Notes: generated by a model not told the origin, from the letters alone. DNA of 43,032 nt from Candidatus Omnitrophota bacterium (GCA_016934335.1 JAFGTC010000099.1:1-43032); one strand, 5' to 3'; counted from the stretch's first letter, positions 1 through 9,550 are shown. Numbers and translations are program-made.

Positions 1-357
1 GAAGCGAAGAAAGTGGATGTCGTCCTGACCAATACATCCAAAAAAATCACGAACAACATCTTTACGCTGAATTTCTTTCAAACCGAGAAAATTTCTCCCA
101 AGATGCTCCCGAGGAAACTGCGGATATCGTTGTGGGATGAGCAAGGCAAGCAGGTGTCGACGGACGAGGTTATTCATGCGGATCGAATTTCCGATCTCGC
201 CGAGAACAGGACGTTTTCCATTCTGCTGAAATTAATGAGCGGAATACAAAACGGGAAATATAACTTGCGATTGATCGACGATGATACGCAAATGGAATAC
301 GAATCGATTGCATTTGACGTCAACGTTGGAATCATGAGCGATTTTGAAGACTTTTAA
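1..357 (+). CDS. pglZ: BREX PglZ/BrxZ alkaline-phosphatase-superfamily protein, C-terminal end (5' partial)
   Basis: The frame is open from the first base and ends at TAA 355-357, so the gene begins outside the window. The visible tail of about 118 residues has the shape I associate with BREX type 1 PglZ C-termini: a run like FQTEKISPKMLPRKLRISL, a beta-rich stretch, and an acidic end in DFEDF. The phosphatase core and its metal ligands are not in view. The gene stops 9 bp before brxL, the usual pglZ-brxL order of BREX type 1 operons, so the context carries much of the call. PglZ is essential for BREX defence and host methylation, but its exact biochemical role is still debated. An unrelated beta-rich protein is possible but less likely. 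Confidence 0.72.
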   Translation, partial: EAKKVDVVLTNTSKKITNNIFTLNFFQTEKISPKMLPRKLRISLWDEQGKQVSTDEVIHADRISDLAENRTFSILLKLMSGIQNGKYNLRLIDDDTQMEYESIAFDVNVGIMSDFEDF

Positions 358-366
358 GGAACGAAC

Positions 367-2397
367 ATGGATGCGCTGGATCAAAAACTCAATCAATATT
401 TTTCGGGACGCGTGGTCCGCAAGGATCTGACGAAACTGCTGAAGGAATATAACAACGTTCCAGTATACGTATTGGAATATCTGTTGGGCATGTACTGCGC
501 CACGGATGATGAAGAAAGCATCAAGGAAGGCCTGGAGAAAGTCAAATTAATTCTCTCTGAGAACTATATTCGGCCGGATGAAGCGGAGTGGGTGAAATCC
601 AAGATACGGGAAACAGGGCGGTATTCCGTCATCGACCATGTCTCTGTGAAACTCAATGAAAAGCGCGACGTATACGAGGCGACGTTTTCTAATTTAGGCA
701 TCAAGGGCGTCAGGGCGCCCGACGACTATGTCCGGCGTTATGAGAAATTGCTGGGCGGCGGCATCTGGTGCATCCTGCAGATGGAATATTTCGTCGATGA
801 ACTCGATAAACATGCAAGCCCCTTTCTGATCCAAGGCCTCAAGCCGATCCAAATGCCCAACATGAATATTGAAGAGATATTCGAGGGCCGGAAAGCCTTT
901 ACCCGAGATGAATGGATCGATGTATTGATTCGCTCAATGGGCATGGAGCCAGGCAGACTGGAGCCCAAAGTCAAATGGCATTTACTGGCCCGCCTGATTC
1001 CACTGGTGGAGAACAATTACAATATTTGTGAGTTGGGGCCGAGGGAGACCGGTAAATCGCATGTATACAAAGAACTTTCTCCCAATTCCATCCTGATATC
1101 GGGAGGGCAAACAACGGTCGCCAATCTGTTTTACAACATGGCGCAGCGCAGCATCGGATTGGTGGGCTTGTGGGATGTCGTAGCCTTTGATGAAGTGGCG
1201 GGGATCACATTCAAAGACAAAGACGGCATTCAGATTATGAAAGACTTTATGAATTCAGGCTCCTTCGCCCGGGGCAAGGAAGAGAAAAACGCCAAAGCAT
1301 CCATGGTCTTCGTGGGGAATATAAACCAGCCGCTGAAATCATTATTATCGACATCGCATTTATTCGCCCCGTTCCCGGATGCGATCAGCAACGACAGCGC
1401 ATTCTTTGATCGGATGCATTTCTATCTTCCCGGCTGGGAAATGCCGAAAATGCAACCCGAATTGATCACCGATTCATACGGCCTTATTGTGGATTACATG
1501 GCCGAATATTTCCGGGAGATGAGGAAAAGGAATTTCTCCGATCTGATAAGAAAACACTATCAATTTGGAAAAGACTATAAACAACGGGATATCAACGCCG
1601 TCAAAAAAACATTCTCGGGATTGATCAAATTAATGCATCCCAACGGCGATTGCAGCAAAGAAGAAATACAGGAAATCCTGGAATACGCCCTGGTGGGAAG
1701 ACGCCGCGTTAAGGAGCAGCTGAAAAAAATCCAGTGCATGGAATTTTACGATGTCAATTTTTCGTATATCGACAATGAATCGCAGGAAGAATTTTATGTC
1801 ACGGTTCCAGAAATGACGGGCGATAAACTGATTCCGGAAGGGGAAGGTAAGCCCGGGCATTTGTACGGAGCGTTCGAAGGAAGCGCAGGCCGCATCGGAA
1901 TCTTCAAACTGGAATTGCAGGTCATCAAAGGATCGGGAAAATACGAAAAATCGGGATTGGGATCGAACAGCCAGGCGAAAGAATCCATCGAGATAGCATT
2001 CAATTATTTCAAGGCGAACGCGAAGAACATCAACAGCAAGATCAGCACAAAAGAGCGCGATTACCATTTAAATGTGCAAGATCTTCAGGGCGTAGGATCG
2101 AGCGCCGGCTTGACTCTCATTGCGTATGTCACGCTTTGCTCCGGCGCATTGAGTCTGCCCGGTCAAGAATCGCTGGTCATTCTCGGATCTATGTCCATAG
2201 GGGGAACGATAACCAAAGTCAGCAATTTGGCCGATACTCTTCAAGCATGTTTAGACGCCGGCGCTAAGCGCGTTCTTCTGCCCATGAGCAATGCGGGCGA
2301 CATAAACACCGTGCCTCCTGAATTGTTTTCGAAATTTCAAATTAACTTTTATAACACGCCGGAAGACGCCGTGAGAAAAGCTGTTGGAAGATTTTGA
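367..2397 (+). CDS. brxL: BrxL, BREX Lon-like AAA+ protein
   Basis: BrxL is the AAA+ ATPase of BREX type 1 systems. It is needed for phage restriction and assembles into DNA-binding rings. The 676-residue protein has a Walker A motif GPRETGKS (K230), Walker B WDVVAFDE (D275, E276), a sensor-like VFVGNIN, and a C-terminal Lon-like domain from about residue 480. That domain keeps GSSAG with S579 at the Lon serine position, but the catalytic-lysine position appears to be T624 in SNLADTLQAC. That makes ordinary Ser-Lys proteolysis doubtful. The start ATG follows AAGGA at a 6-bp spacing and lies 9 bp after the pglZ stop, implying co-transcription. The length is normal for the family. This gene ends the operon; the next gene is 380 bp away. 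Confidence 0.93.
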   Translation: MDALDQKLNQYFSGRVVRKDLTKLLKEYNNVPVYVLEYLLGMYCATDDEESIKEGLEKVKLILSENYIRPDEAEWVKSKIRETGRYSVIDHVSVKLNEKRDVYEATFSNLGIKGVRAPDDYVRRYEKLLGGGIWCILQMEYFVDELDKHASPFLIQGLKPIQMPNMNIEEIFEGRKAFTRDEWIDVLIRSMGMEPGRLEPKVKWHLLARLIPLVENNYNICELGPRETGKSHVYKELSPNSILISGGQTTVANLFYNMAQRSIGLVGLWDVVAFDEVAGITFKDKDGIQIMKDFMNSGSFARGKEEKNAKASMVFVGNINQPLKSLLSTSHLFAPFPDAISNDSAFFDRMHFYLPGWEMPKMQPELITDSYGLIVDYMAEYFREMRKRNFSDLIRKHYQFGKDYKQRDINAVKKTFSGLIKLMHPNGDCSKEEIQEILEYALVGRRRVKEQLKKIQCMEFYDVNFSYIDNESQEEFYVTVPEMTGDKLIPEGEGKPGHLYGAFEGSAGRIGIFKLELQVIKGSGKYEKSGLGSNSQAKESIEIAFNYFKANAKNINSKISTKERDYHLNVQDLQGVGSSAGLTLIAYVTLCSGALSLPGQESLVILGSMSIGGTITKVSNLADTLQACLDAGAKRVLLPMSNAGDINTVPPELFSKFQINFYNTPEDAVRKAVGRF

Positions 2398-2777
2398 ACA
2401 TTGTGAATATGACAAGCGAAAGGAATTCTTTTTCTGAATATTGTCTTTTTGGGGGGGGAGATGATTAATCCCGATTCAACTTTTATTTATACGTCGTCTA
2501 TTCGTCAGATTTGCGGTCTGGCAATTTTAACGATACGGAATTGGCTGTTTTTCCGGTTGACCGGCTACGCATCCACTGAAAATTACCGGAAAATTTGTTA
2601 TAGTAAAAAAGCGAACTTTCACACATCTTGAATCTCATGTAAACTTTTTGATACAAAAAGAAGTTATTGCAAAATTCAAAATTCTAATTTCCCCTCGCCC
2701 TCTGGGAGAGGGGCAGCTTGAGGAGAATCTCAATAAAATGTGAATTTTGCATGAACCTTATAGGAAAAGGAATTCTC
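2398..2777. other. Intergenic region downstream of brxL
   Basis: No convincing gene. A T5G8 homopolymer lies at 2446-2458, a short low-quality ORF follows it, and a compact hairpin repeat sits near 2698. There is no clear terminator for brxL. An AGGAAAAGG ribosome-binding site (2762-2770) closes the region before the DUF5107 gene. Confidence 0.6.
2691..2713. repeat. Short palindromic intergenic element
   Basis: A perfect hairpin, CCCTCT-GGG-AGAGGG, spans 2698-2712, and an alternative CCCCTC/GAGGGG pairing spans 2691-2713. The string resembles a CCCTC...GGGAGAGGG palindrome that is dispersed in many bacterial genomes. Only one copy is seen here, so calling it a member of a repeat family is inference. 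Confidence 0.4.
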
Positions 2778-5700
2778 ATGATTCGTTTATTTAACCATTG
2801 TCTAAATGTAATCATTGCATTATTTATTGCATGTTTGTTCTGCGTGAAAACTGTTCCCGGCGACTCGACCGTTCGAGTGTGGGAAGAAAACATGACGATT
2901 CCAACGTATCTTGTCGACGAGCCGGAAGTCAATCCGGTTTTTTACACACAGGAATCTTACCAGGGTGCGCAAAAGCGAATTTATCCTTACGCCCTGATCG
3001 AACGCCTCAGCCAGAACCGGCAAGACAAAACCTACAAAGCGCTTTTCCTAGAAAACGAATACATCCAATTGATTCTTCTGCCTGAAATTGGTGGACGTCT
3101 GTTCGGAGCACTGGATAAAACCAACGGCTACAATTTCTTTTACCGCCAGCATGTCATCAAACCAGCGTTGATCGGCATGCTGGGCGCATGGATTTCCGGC
3201 GGGATCGAATGGTGTGTTTTTCACCATCACCGAAACACGACCTTCATGCCAGTCGATTTCACCCTCGCTGAAAATCCGGACGGCAGTAAAACGATTTGGT
3301 TCGGAGAAACCGAACGCCGCCACCGCATGAAATGGATTATCGGCCTAACACTGCATCCCGGGAAATCATACGTCCAGGCGACTGTCAAAATGTTCAATCC
3401 CACCGCGGCGCCCAATTCGATTCTCTATTGGGCCAACGTCGCCGTTCACGTCAATGAGGATTATCAAGTGATCTTTCCCCCCAGCGTTAATGTGGCGACC
3501 TATCATTCGAAGGTCGATTTTACCCACTGGCCGATTTCTCAAGGCCGATACCGCGGCCAGGATTATACAAATGTCGATATCAGTTGGTGGAAAAATTCTC
3601 CGTCCTCCAATTCCTTCTTTGCTTGGGATCTTCAGGAAGACTTTATGGGCGGTTATGATCACGGGAAAGAAGCCGGTGTGGTGCACGTAAGCAACCACCA
3701 TGTCGTTTGCGGCGCAAAATTGTGGGAATGGGGAACTGGCGCATCCGGGCGTCGTTGGGATGATATTCTGACTGACGAAGACGGTCCCTACGCCGAACTA
3801 ATGGTAGGAGCGTTTTCCGACAACCAACCCGATTACAGTTGGATCAAACCGCACGAAGTGAAAATCTTCAATCAATACTGGTATCCCATCCAGGATATTG
3901 GAGGTTTTAAGAACGCCAACCTGAACGGCGCCGTCAATCTCGATTGTTTACCGGATCATAAAGTCCGCGCCGGTTTTCATGTGACTGCCCCTCATGAAAA
4001 CGCGAAAACGATACTCACCGCGAAGGATCAAATTCTTATCCAGGAACGAATCACTGTCAGTCCGGATAATCCGTTTTGCATGGAACGGCAGATACCTGAA
4101 GGGATAGAAGAAACAGATCTACGTATTTCTCTGGTGACTGAAGAAGGGCAGGAACTGATATCCTATCAGCCGGTCAAACACGAACCGGTCGATAAACTCC
4201 CCGAACCGGTCAAAGCGCCTCCCTCCCCTGAGGATATTAAAACGATCGAAGAATTGTATTTCACCGGATTGCGTGTGGAACAGATTCACAACCCTACGGT
4301 CGATCCGATGATCTATTACGAAGAAGCGTTGAAACGAGATCCCAACGACTCGCGCACCAACATCATCGCCGGCGTCAATTACAACAAGCGAGGTTTATAT
4401 GAAAAAGCGGAAGAGCATTTGCTCCGAGCGAGCGAACGAATCACTATCGATTATACTCGACCGGGAAATGCCGAAGCCCTTTACCAGTTGGGAATCGCGT
4501 TGCGGGCGCAGAAGCGTTTTGACGAAGCGTACGATGCATTTTACCGCGCTGCCTGGGATTACGCTTTCCACTCCGCCGCCTACTATCAATTGGCTGAACT
4601 GTCTTGTCTGAAAGGCGATTACGAAGAGGCGCTCGAACAGATCAAACAGTCGCTCTCCACCAACGCGCTCGATACTAAGGCGTTGAATCTCAATACCATT
4701 CTGCTGCGAAAATGCGGGAAGAATTTTGACGGGGCGGCTTTGGTGGATCACGTCTTGTCAATCGATCCACTCAACTTCATCGCCATGAATGAAGACGCGT
4801 ATTTCACGCGCGAGACGGATGGAAATTCTGAAACCGCCGATAAGATTTTAGCTAACATGGATTCTCTGATGCGAAACGACGTTCAAGCCTACCTGGAATG
4901 CGCTTGTGATTACATGAACGCAGGTTTCTGGGATGAAGCCATCGACCTTTTGGAACGCGCTCAGAAATCGAAAAACGATTTTACCCGGCAATACCCTCTG
5001 GTCTACTATTATCTTGGCTATCTCCACCAACAAAAAAACGATCCCGAAACCGCGCAGACTTATTACGCTAAAGCCATGAAACAACCGAGCGATTATTGTT
5101 TTCCCTTCCGCCTGGAAACCATCGACGTTCTGAATACAGTAATCGCGGCTAATCCCAACGACAATCGCGCCTATTATTACCTGGGAACGCTCCTCTATGA
5201 AATTCAACCAGAAAATGCCATTGCGTATTGGGAAAAATCCAGAGACGCCGATCCAAAATTCGCCCTGGCAAGCCGCAATCTGGGATGGGCCTATTACCGC
5301 ACTCAAAACGATATTCCCAAAGCGGTCGAAGCGTATGAACAAGCCGTAGCAGATGATCCCTCCGATCCTCTTTTCTATCTGGAACTGGATCGGCTTTACG
5401 AACTCGGGAACGCCGAACCCGAACGCCGTCTTGCTCTATTCAAGGGCCGGCACGACGTGGTCGTAGAGCGTAAAGAGAGTTTCCTCCGGGAGATTCGCGT
5501 GTTGCTCCTGAACGGCTATTACACCCAAGTCGTCGACTATTTTTCCAACTATTATTTCGCGGCGCGCGAGGGCGGCGAGAATCTCCACGATTTATACGCC
5601 GACGCCCATCTGCTTCAAGGTCTCGATGAACTAAAGAACGGCCGCGCGGAAAACGCGTTACGGCATTTCATCAAGGCGGCTGAATACCCCGAAAATCTGT

Positions 5701-6179
5701 CGGTCGGTCAACCCGAATTTGATTGGCGGGAACCTCAATACGCCTATTTCACTGGCCTGGCTCATGAAGCGCTGGGCGTTTCCGATAAAGCCAAAGAATT
5801 TTTTGAGAAAGCCGCCCGACAAAGTGAACGGCAAGGCCGCCGCAGAGGAGGACGCTTCGGACGGTCTTCGGACATACAATATTACCAGGGATTAAGCCAG
5901 CAAAAACTAGGACGCGAGGATGACTCCAAGGCTGTCTTCGAGCAAATGATCGAAAATGGCAAACAACGCTTATCTCGTGAGGATGAGAGCATCGATTATT
6001 TCGCCAAATTCGGCGAGCAGAACAACCGCCGCGTCCAAACTGCATCAGCCCATCTCACACTGGGTCTCGGTCTTCTAGGAAACGGCCAACAATCGGAAGC
6101 CAAAGCGGAATTTGAAAAAGCCGTAGCCATCGATAAAAGCAATATTTGGGCACGATACTTTTTGCAATCCCTGGAGTAG
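2778..6179 (+). CDS. Exported DUF5107 domain protein with TPR array
   Basis: A protein of about 1133 residues with an N-terminal signal sequence (MIRLFNHCLNVIIALFIACL). A DUF5107-type beta-rich domain follows at about residues 40-370 (GGRLFGALDKTNGYNFFYR, then an HHHRNTTF stretch). From about residue 480 to the end it is a long series of TPR-like helical pairs, for example ALYQLGIALRAQKRFDEAYD. DUF5107 proteins are thought to act on or bind carbohydrates, and the TPRs suggest scaffolding; the substrate is unknown. I chose ATG 2778 because AGGAAAAGG precedes it and it opens the signal peptide; an in-frame ATG at 2718 is less likely. It is flanked by about 380 bp upstream and gene remnants downstream, so it is probably monocistronic. 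Confidence 0.85.
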   Translation: MIRLFNHCLNVIIALFIACLFCVKTVPGDSTVRVWEENMTIPTYLVDEPEVNPVFYTQESYQGAQKRIYPYALIERLSQNRQDKTYKALFLENEYIQLILLPEIGGRLFGALDKTNGYNFFYRQHVIKPALIGMLGAWISGGIEWCVFHHHRNTTFMPVDFTLAENPDGSKTIWFGETERRHRMKWIIGLTLHPGKSYVQATVKMFNPTAAPNSILYWANVAVHVNEDYQVIFPPSVNVATYHSKVDFTHWPISQGRYRGQDYTNVDISWWKNSPSSNSFFAWDLQEDFMGGYDHGKEAGVVHVSNHHVVCGAKLWEWGTGASGRRWDDILTDEDGPYAELMVGAFSDNQPDYSWIKPHEVKIFNQYWYPIQDIGGFKNANLNGAVNLDCLPDHKVRAGFHVTAPHENAKTILTAKDQILIQERITVSPDNPFCMERQIPEGIEETDLRISLVTEEGQELISYQPVKHEPVDKLPEPVKAPPSPEDIKTIEELYFTGLRVEQIHNPTVDPMIYYEEALKRDPNDSRTNIIAGVNYNKRGLYEKAEEHLLRASERITIDYTRPGNAEALYQLGIALRAQKRFDEAYDAFYRAAWDYAFHSAAYYQLAELSCLKGDYEEALEQIKQSLSTNALDTKALNLNTILLRKCGKNFDGAALVDHVLSIDPLNFIAMNEDAYFTRETDGNSETADKILANMDSLMRNDVQAYLECACDYMNAGFWDEAIDLLERAQKSKNDFTRQYPLVYYYLGYLHQQKNDPETAQTYYAKAMKQPSDYCFPFRLETIDVLNTVIAANPNDNRAYYYLGTLLYEIQPENAIAYWEKSRDADPKFALASRNLGWAYYRTQNDIPKAVEAYEQAVADDPSDPLFYLELDRLYELGNAEPERRLALFKGRHDVVVERKESFLREIRVLLLNGYYTQVVDYFSNYYFAAREGGENLHDLYADAHLLQGLDELKNGRAENALRHFIKAAEYPENLSVGQPEFDWREPQYAYFTGLAHEALGVSDKAKEFFEKAARQSERQGRRRGGRFGRSSDIQYYQGLSQQKLGREDDSKAVFEQMIENGKQRLSREDESIDYFAKFGEQNNRRVQTASAHLTLGLGLLGNGQQSEAKAEFEKAVAIDKSNIWARYFLQSLE

Positions 6180-6279
6180 TGATTTTTTAGTCCTTCCCCA
6201 AATTGGGCGCCTCGCATAGCAAGAGAAAATCGGCGCCTGCATATGTCAACCGCAAATCGCAGCCCGACTAAGCGTTTGA

Positions 6280-6942
6280 CAACAATATCGTTATATCATA
6301 GAGTCCCATTTCGATACATTCTCACAAATGGGACTACTATGGATGGAATTCAAGCGGCTATTTCATCAATTTGGATTGGGATCTTGTTTAGAAAGCGCGT
6401 CATCCGCCAACAACTTCATGGCGCATTCAATTCGGCAGGGAACCGGATGGCGAGCCGATTGCCTGGGCGATATGGGCGGATTCAGCAAAAATTGAAATCA
6501 TATGGAAGACCTGCATCCGATTAAACTTTCCAAAGCCGACGCGCTCAACGCCTGGGAGCGAGCGCCTGTTGTTTTTGAATCCTGTTGGACAATGCAGTAT
6601 TGGGCCGATCGTAGTTGGAATATAAAAGATATCTTTGATCGGGCTTAGAAATATCATGCGTCTGTTTTCAATAATAAATCTTCTATCGTTCCCAAAGATC
6701 TTTGGGGATTGGTGAATGCCTTTCTCCGAAAAATGGGATATCAATTCGCATTGCGAAGAATCCAAATGCCCGAAGAAGTTAAATCCGGAACGACAATGGC
6801 TATAGAAATTCTATGGGAAAATATAGGCGTATCGCTGAGTTATCATCGCTTTCAACTCGCTTATCAAATCAAGAACGGAAAAAACACAATGGAGCATATT
6901 TCCAAAGCAAATATTCGAAGTCATTTCCGCATCCAGAATTGA
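6280..6942 (+). pseudogene. Decayed DUF4832-domain gene with two in-frame stops
   Basis: One reading frame carries a continuous DUF4832-like signature: GTGWRADCLGDMGGFSKN, then ALNAWERAPVVFESCWTMQY, NNKSSIVPKDLWGLVNAFLR and GTTMAIEILWENIGVSLSY. It is interrupted by TGA at 6493-6495 and TAG at 6646-6648. The frame is conserved on both sides of each stop, so these are point nonsense changes rather than frameshifts. The 5' half of the family is missing or unrecognisable; before about 6400 the similarity is weak. DUF4832 proteins are usually exported and occur in polysaccharide-related loci. Readthrough is conceivable, but two different stop codons and the missing N-terminus favour a pseudogene. 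Confidence 0.65.
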
Positions 6943-6986
6943 ATCAAGAAACTGCCAAACAAACTTTCTGATTGGAGTGTGATCTT

Positions 6987-7131
6987 GTCAAACTCAGAAT
7001 CATATTCCCGCTTGTATGCATCATTGTTTTGAGCGTGCGTCTCGCATTTAGTTTTACGCATTGAGGCCAATGAACTTACGGTTTCCGCCGCGAACGATTC
7101 AAGCGATTTCTTTACTGTGCATCATGATTGA
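6987..7131 (+). pseudogene. Possible 5' remnant of an exported protein gene
   Basis: One frame reads like a signal peptide (VKLRIIFPLVCIIVLSVRLA) and stops at TGA 7060-7062. The next frame continues as ANELTVSAANDSSDFFTV and ends at 7131 inside the 3' end of the sulfatase gene. The second part vaguely recalls the N-terminus of secreted beta-helix or pectin-esterase proteins. No start codon or ribosome site supports a live gene. This is a weak call. Confidence 0.22.
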
Positions 7132-8740
7132 GATCGTCGGAAAACTTTTGCGCCATGCTCGCCCAACGTTTTGCAAGTGCTTTGACTTTCTCCGGACGCT
7201 TGGCAGCCAGATCGTTGGTTTCGCTCCGATCTAACTTTAGATTATAGAGTTCCCACTCGCCCGCTTTTCCTTTTCGCCCGGTTAGTTTCCAATCGCCCAT
7301 ACGAATGGCTCGATTGCCTTTATGATACCACCACAAACTTTCATGGGTAACGACGCTATTTTTATTGAATGCATCGAGCAGACTCAGGCCTGGTCGTTCA
7401 GGTCCGGGGTTTTGTTGAGATCCTTGGTGCTTTTTGCGTCCAACAAGGTCTAGCACTGTCGGAACAAAGTCGATGAAGTGAGTCGGATCATGCCGAAGTT
7501 CTCCTTGAGCGGAGATTCCTTTGGGCCAATGCACGATCAATGGAGAAGAGATGCCGCCTTCATGAGTCCAATGTTTATGGAATCGAAAAGGTGTATTCGC
7601 AACGGTTGACCATCCCGGCCCCAAACATAAATAACTTTTTGCCGATCCGCTGGGCGCTTCCGGATCGTGGCCGTCGCCTCGGATGATTTGCTCTGCACTA
7701 GCGCCATTATCGCTCATAAACATAATCAATGTATTATCGTAAACTCCCATGTCTTTCAATTGCTGGATGACTCGGCCGATCTCTGAATCCATGCGAGTAA
7801 TCATGGCCGCATGGATGGCCATTTTGGATGCTTGGAAATCCTTTTGTTCTTGAGTCAACGAGTTCCACGCGACTGCGTAAGCGACTTCTCCCTCTCCGAT
7901 TCTTTCTTGGAGTTGATCGGGTTTAAGATTCCAATCCGGAACGATCTCAGATTCGCGTTCTGACAGAGAGGCTTGAACGATCCCCATTTCTTTCAGTCTT
8001 TTCCAACGGCGCTTCCGGATTGCGTCCCAGCCTTCGTGATACGCATCGCGATAAGTTTCAATGTCCTGTTTCATGGCATGCAATGGAAAATGGGGAGAAT
8101 AAAAAGCCATGTATTGGAAAAACGGCTTTTCTTTATGGTCGCGTTCATGCAGTCTCAGACATTGGATAGCATGATCGGCAATAGCAACTGTGGAATAATA
8201 GGGTTTACCGGATTCGATGGGAGCGGAGAATTCATCCTCTTTCCAAGATTTGGAATCAAAATAACGATCCCAATCGCAGCCCTGTTTATGTCTACCCCAA
8301 GAACGATCGAAGCCGCCTTCCTCTGGACTGCCGTCGATATGCCATTTCCCGGAATGATACGACATGTACCCATAAGATTTCAAGATTTGCGGCAGGAGAG
8401 GAGCCCAGCGCGGGCGTTTTCCCATTTTGATGCCAGGCATATCGTCTCGACGTATTTGCTGAGCGTAATAACCTGTCAGTATACAGGCTCTAGAAGGCCA
8501 GCATCGACCAGTCGAATAATGCTGCGTGAAGCGAAGACCATGATTTGCCAATGAAGACAAATGCGGGGTTCTAATGTCTCCCCCGTAACATTCGGCATCT
8601 GAATACCCCATGTCATCCGCCATGATAAGAAGGATATTGGGTTTCATTGAAGTGGCTGCTTTTATAGGAAGACTCGGAACGAGCGTGCATCCAAGCGTGT
8701 TTACTGCCGTCTTCATAAATCTTCGTCGTGTTGCAAGCAT
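7112..8740 (-). CDS. Tat-exported sulfatase (formylglycine-dependent)
   Basis: A type I sulfatase of the alkaline phosphatase superfamily, which hydrolyses sulfate esters, probably on a glycan or glycoside. The leader TRRRFMK fits the Tat consensus. Metal-ligand MADDMGYSD has D42-D43, and CWPSR with C80 is the CxPxR motif that a formylglycine-generating enzyme oxidises. Later motifs include MFMSDNGAS and a C-terminal GDWKLTGR. The 542-residue length is normal. No sulfatase-modifying enzyme is in the window. It is the last minus-strand gene of the uronate-like cluster, with 215 bp before it. An intergenic repeat lies 122 bp upstream of the start. Substrate unknown. Confidence 0.92.
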   Translation of the reverse strand: MLATRRRFMKTAVNTLGCTLVPSLPIKAATSMKPNILLIMADDMGYSDAECYGGDIRTPHLSSLANHGLRFTQHYSTGRCWPSRACILTGYYAQQIRRDDMPGIKMGKRPRWAPLLPQILKSYGYMSYHSGKWHIDGSPEEGGFDRSWGRHKQGCDWDRYFDSKSWKEDEFSAPIESGKPYYSTVAIADHAIQCLRLHERDHKEKPFFQYMAFYSPHFPLHAMKQDIETYRDAYHEGWDAIRKRRWKRLKEMGIVQASLSERESEIVPDWNLKPDQLQERIGEGEVAYAVAWNSLTQEQKDFQASKMAIHAAMITRMDSEIGRVIQQLKDMGVYDNTLIMFMSDNGASAEQIIRGDGHDPEAPSGSAKSYLCLGPGWSTVANTPFRFHKHWTHEGGISSPLIVHWPKGISAQGELRHDPTHFIDFVPTVLDLVGRKKHQGSQQNPGPERPGLSLLDAFNKNSVVTHESLWWYHKGNRAIRMGDWKLTGRKGKAGEWELYNLKLDRSETNDLAAKRPEKVKALAKRWASMAQKFSDDLNHDAQ

Positions 8741-8862
8741 TATTTTTCACCTTATGAATTTAAATTTTTCCACATAAAACAGAATTTGCTCATTCCCTTT
8801 TTTAATTTATCCCATAGATGCTTTCGTTATGTCAATAGATCTATTCCAAAACAAAATGAGTG

Positions 8863-8903
8863 TTGGATTTCTTTTTCTTGCTTCCCGGAGAGATGACTCT
8901 GGG
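8863..8903. repeat. Dispersed intergenic element, copy 1
   Basis: A 41-bp stretch beginning TTGGATTTCTTTTTCTTGCT and ending GAGATGACTCTGGG. It matches the element at 15720-15761 except for a few substitutions and one 1-bp indel. On the minus strand it lies 122 bp upstream of the sulfatase start. Confidence 0.6.
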
Positions 8904-8955
8904 CGGTTCAAGTCTCCGGTTTTGTCGAAGTTCTATGACTATTGGCAATAAATTG

Positions 8956-9525
8956 TCAGCGTTGAGGAACATCTCCGTTCAGCATTTTCATAAATTCACC
9001 CATAAAGAAAGGATTGTCATGCCATGTCCGCCCGCTGACCATGTTTCCGTCTCGAACACACGCCTCATTGACGAAGGTTGCGCCGCATACCTCGATGTCA
9101 AACTGGCATTTCGGTACGGTGGCCATTCGTTTACCTCGAATCACATCGGCGGCCGCGACGATTTCCGCCCCATGGCAGACAACGGCAACAGGTTTTTGTT
9201 CTTCGAAAAAATGTTTTACGATGCGCACCAAATCTTGGTCGTACCGCAAATATTCGGGAGCTCTTCCTCCGGTGATAAACATGCCAGTGTAATCAGACGG
9301 ATTGATATCTCGAAAGGCGATATCCGATTGGAGATGGTAACTGGGCCCCTCGCGGGTGACATCCCAACCCGGTGGAATTTCATGCATGACAAGATGATAC
9401 ACGCGAACCTCGGGTGCGGCCACGACCGCCTGATATCCGTCTTCCTGAACACGAAAGATAGGATACATTGTATCCAGCGCTTCTGCTGCATCGCCGATTG
9501 TGATTAATACTTTTCCTGCGCTCAT
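8956..9525 (-). CDS. DJ-1/PfpI family protein
   Basis: A 189-residue protein of the class I glutamine-amidotransferase-like DJ-1/PfpI fold. The nucleophile elbow is AVVCHGAEIV, a Cys-His-Gly as in PfpI; ITGGRAPEYLR lies before it. Family members include proteases, glyoxalases/deglycases and amidases, so the reaction cannot be assigned. No signal peptide is visible, so it should be cytoplasmic. ATG 9525 follows a strong AAGGAAGG site. It lies 25 bp after the pseudopilin fragment and 215 bp before the sulfatase gene, in the same orientation. Confidence 0.88.
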   Translation of the reverse strand: MSAGKVLITIGDAAEALDTMYPIFRVQEDGYQAVVAAPEVRVYHLVMHEIPPGWDVTREGPSYHLQSDIAFRDINPSDYTGMFITGGRAPEYLRYDQDLVRIVKHFFEEQKPVAVVCHGAEIVAAADVIRGKRMATVPKCQFDIEVCGATFVNEACVRDGNMVSGRTWHDNPFFMGEFMKMLNGDVPQR

Positions 9526-9550
9526 GATTCTTCCTTCCTTTTACTGTTTT

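Noticed and set aside
2446-2631. T5G8 homopolymer followed by a 60-codon ORF, considered as a phase-variable gene
   Set aside because: The ORF has no domain, leader or ribosome site apart from the G-run itself, and it does not continue into a neighbour.
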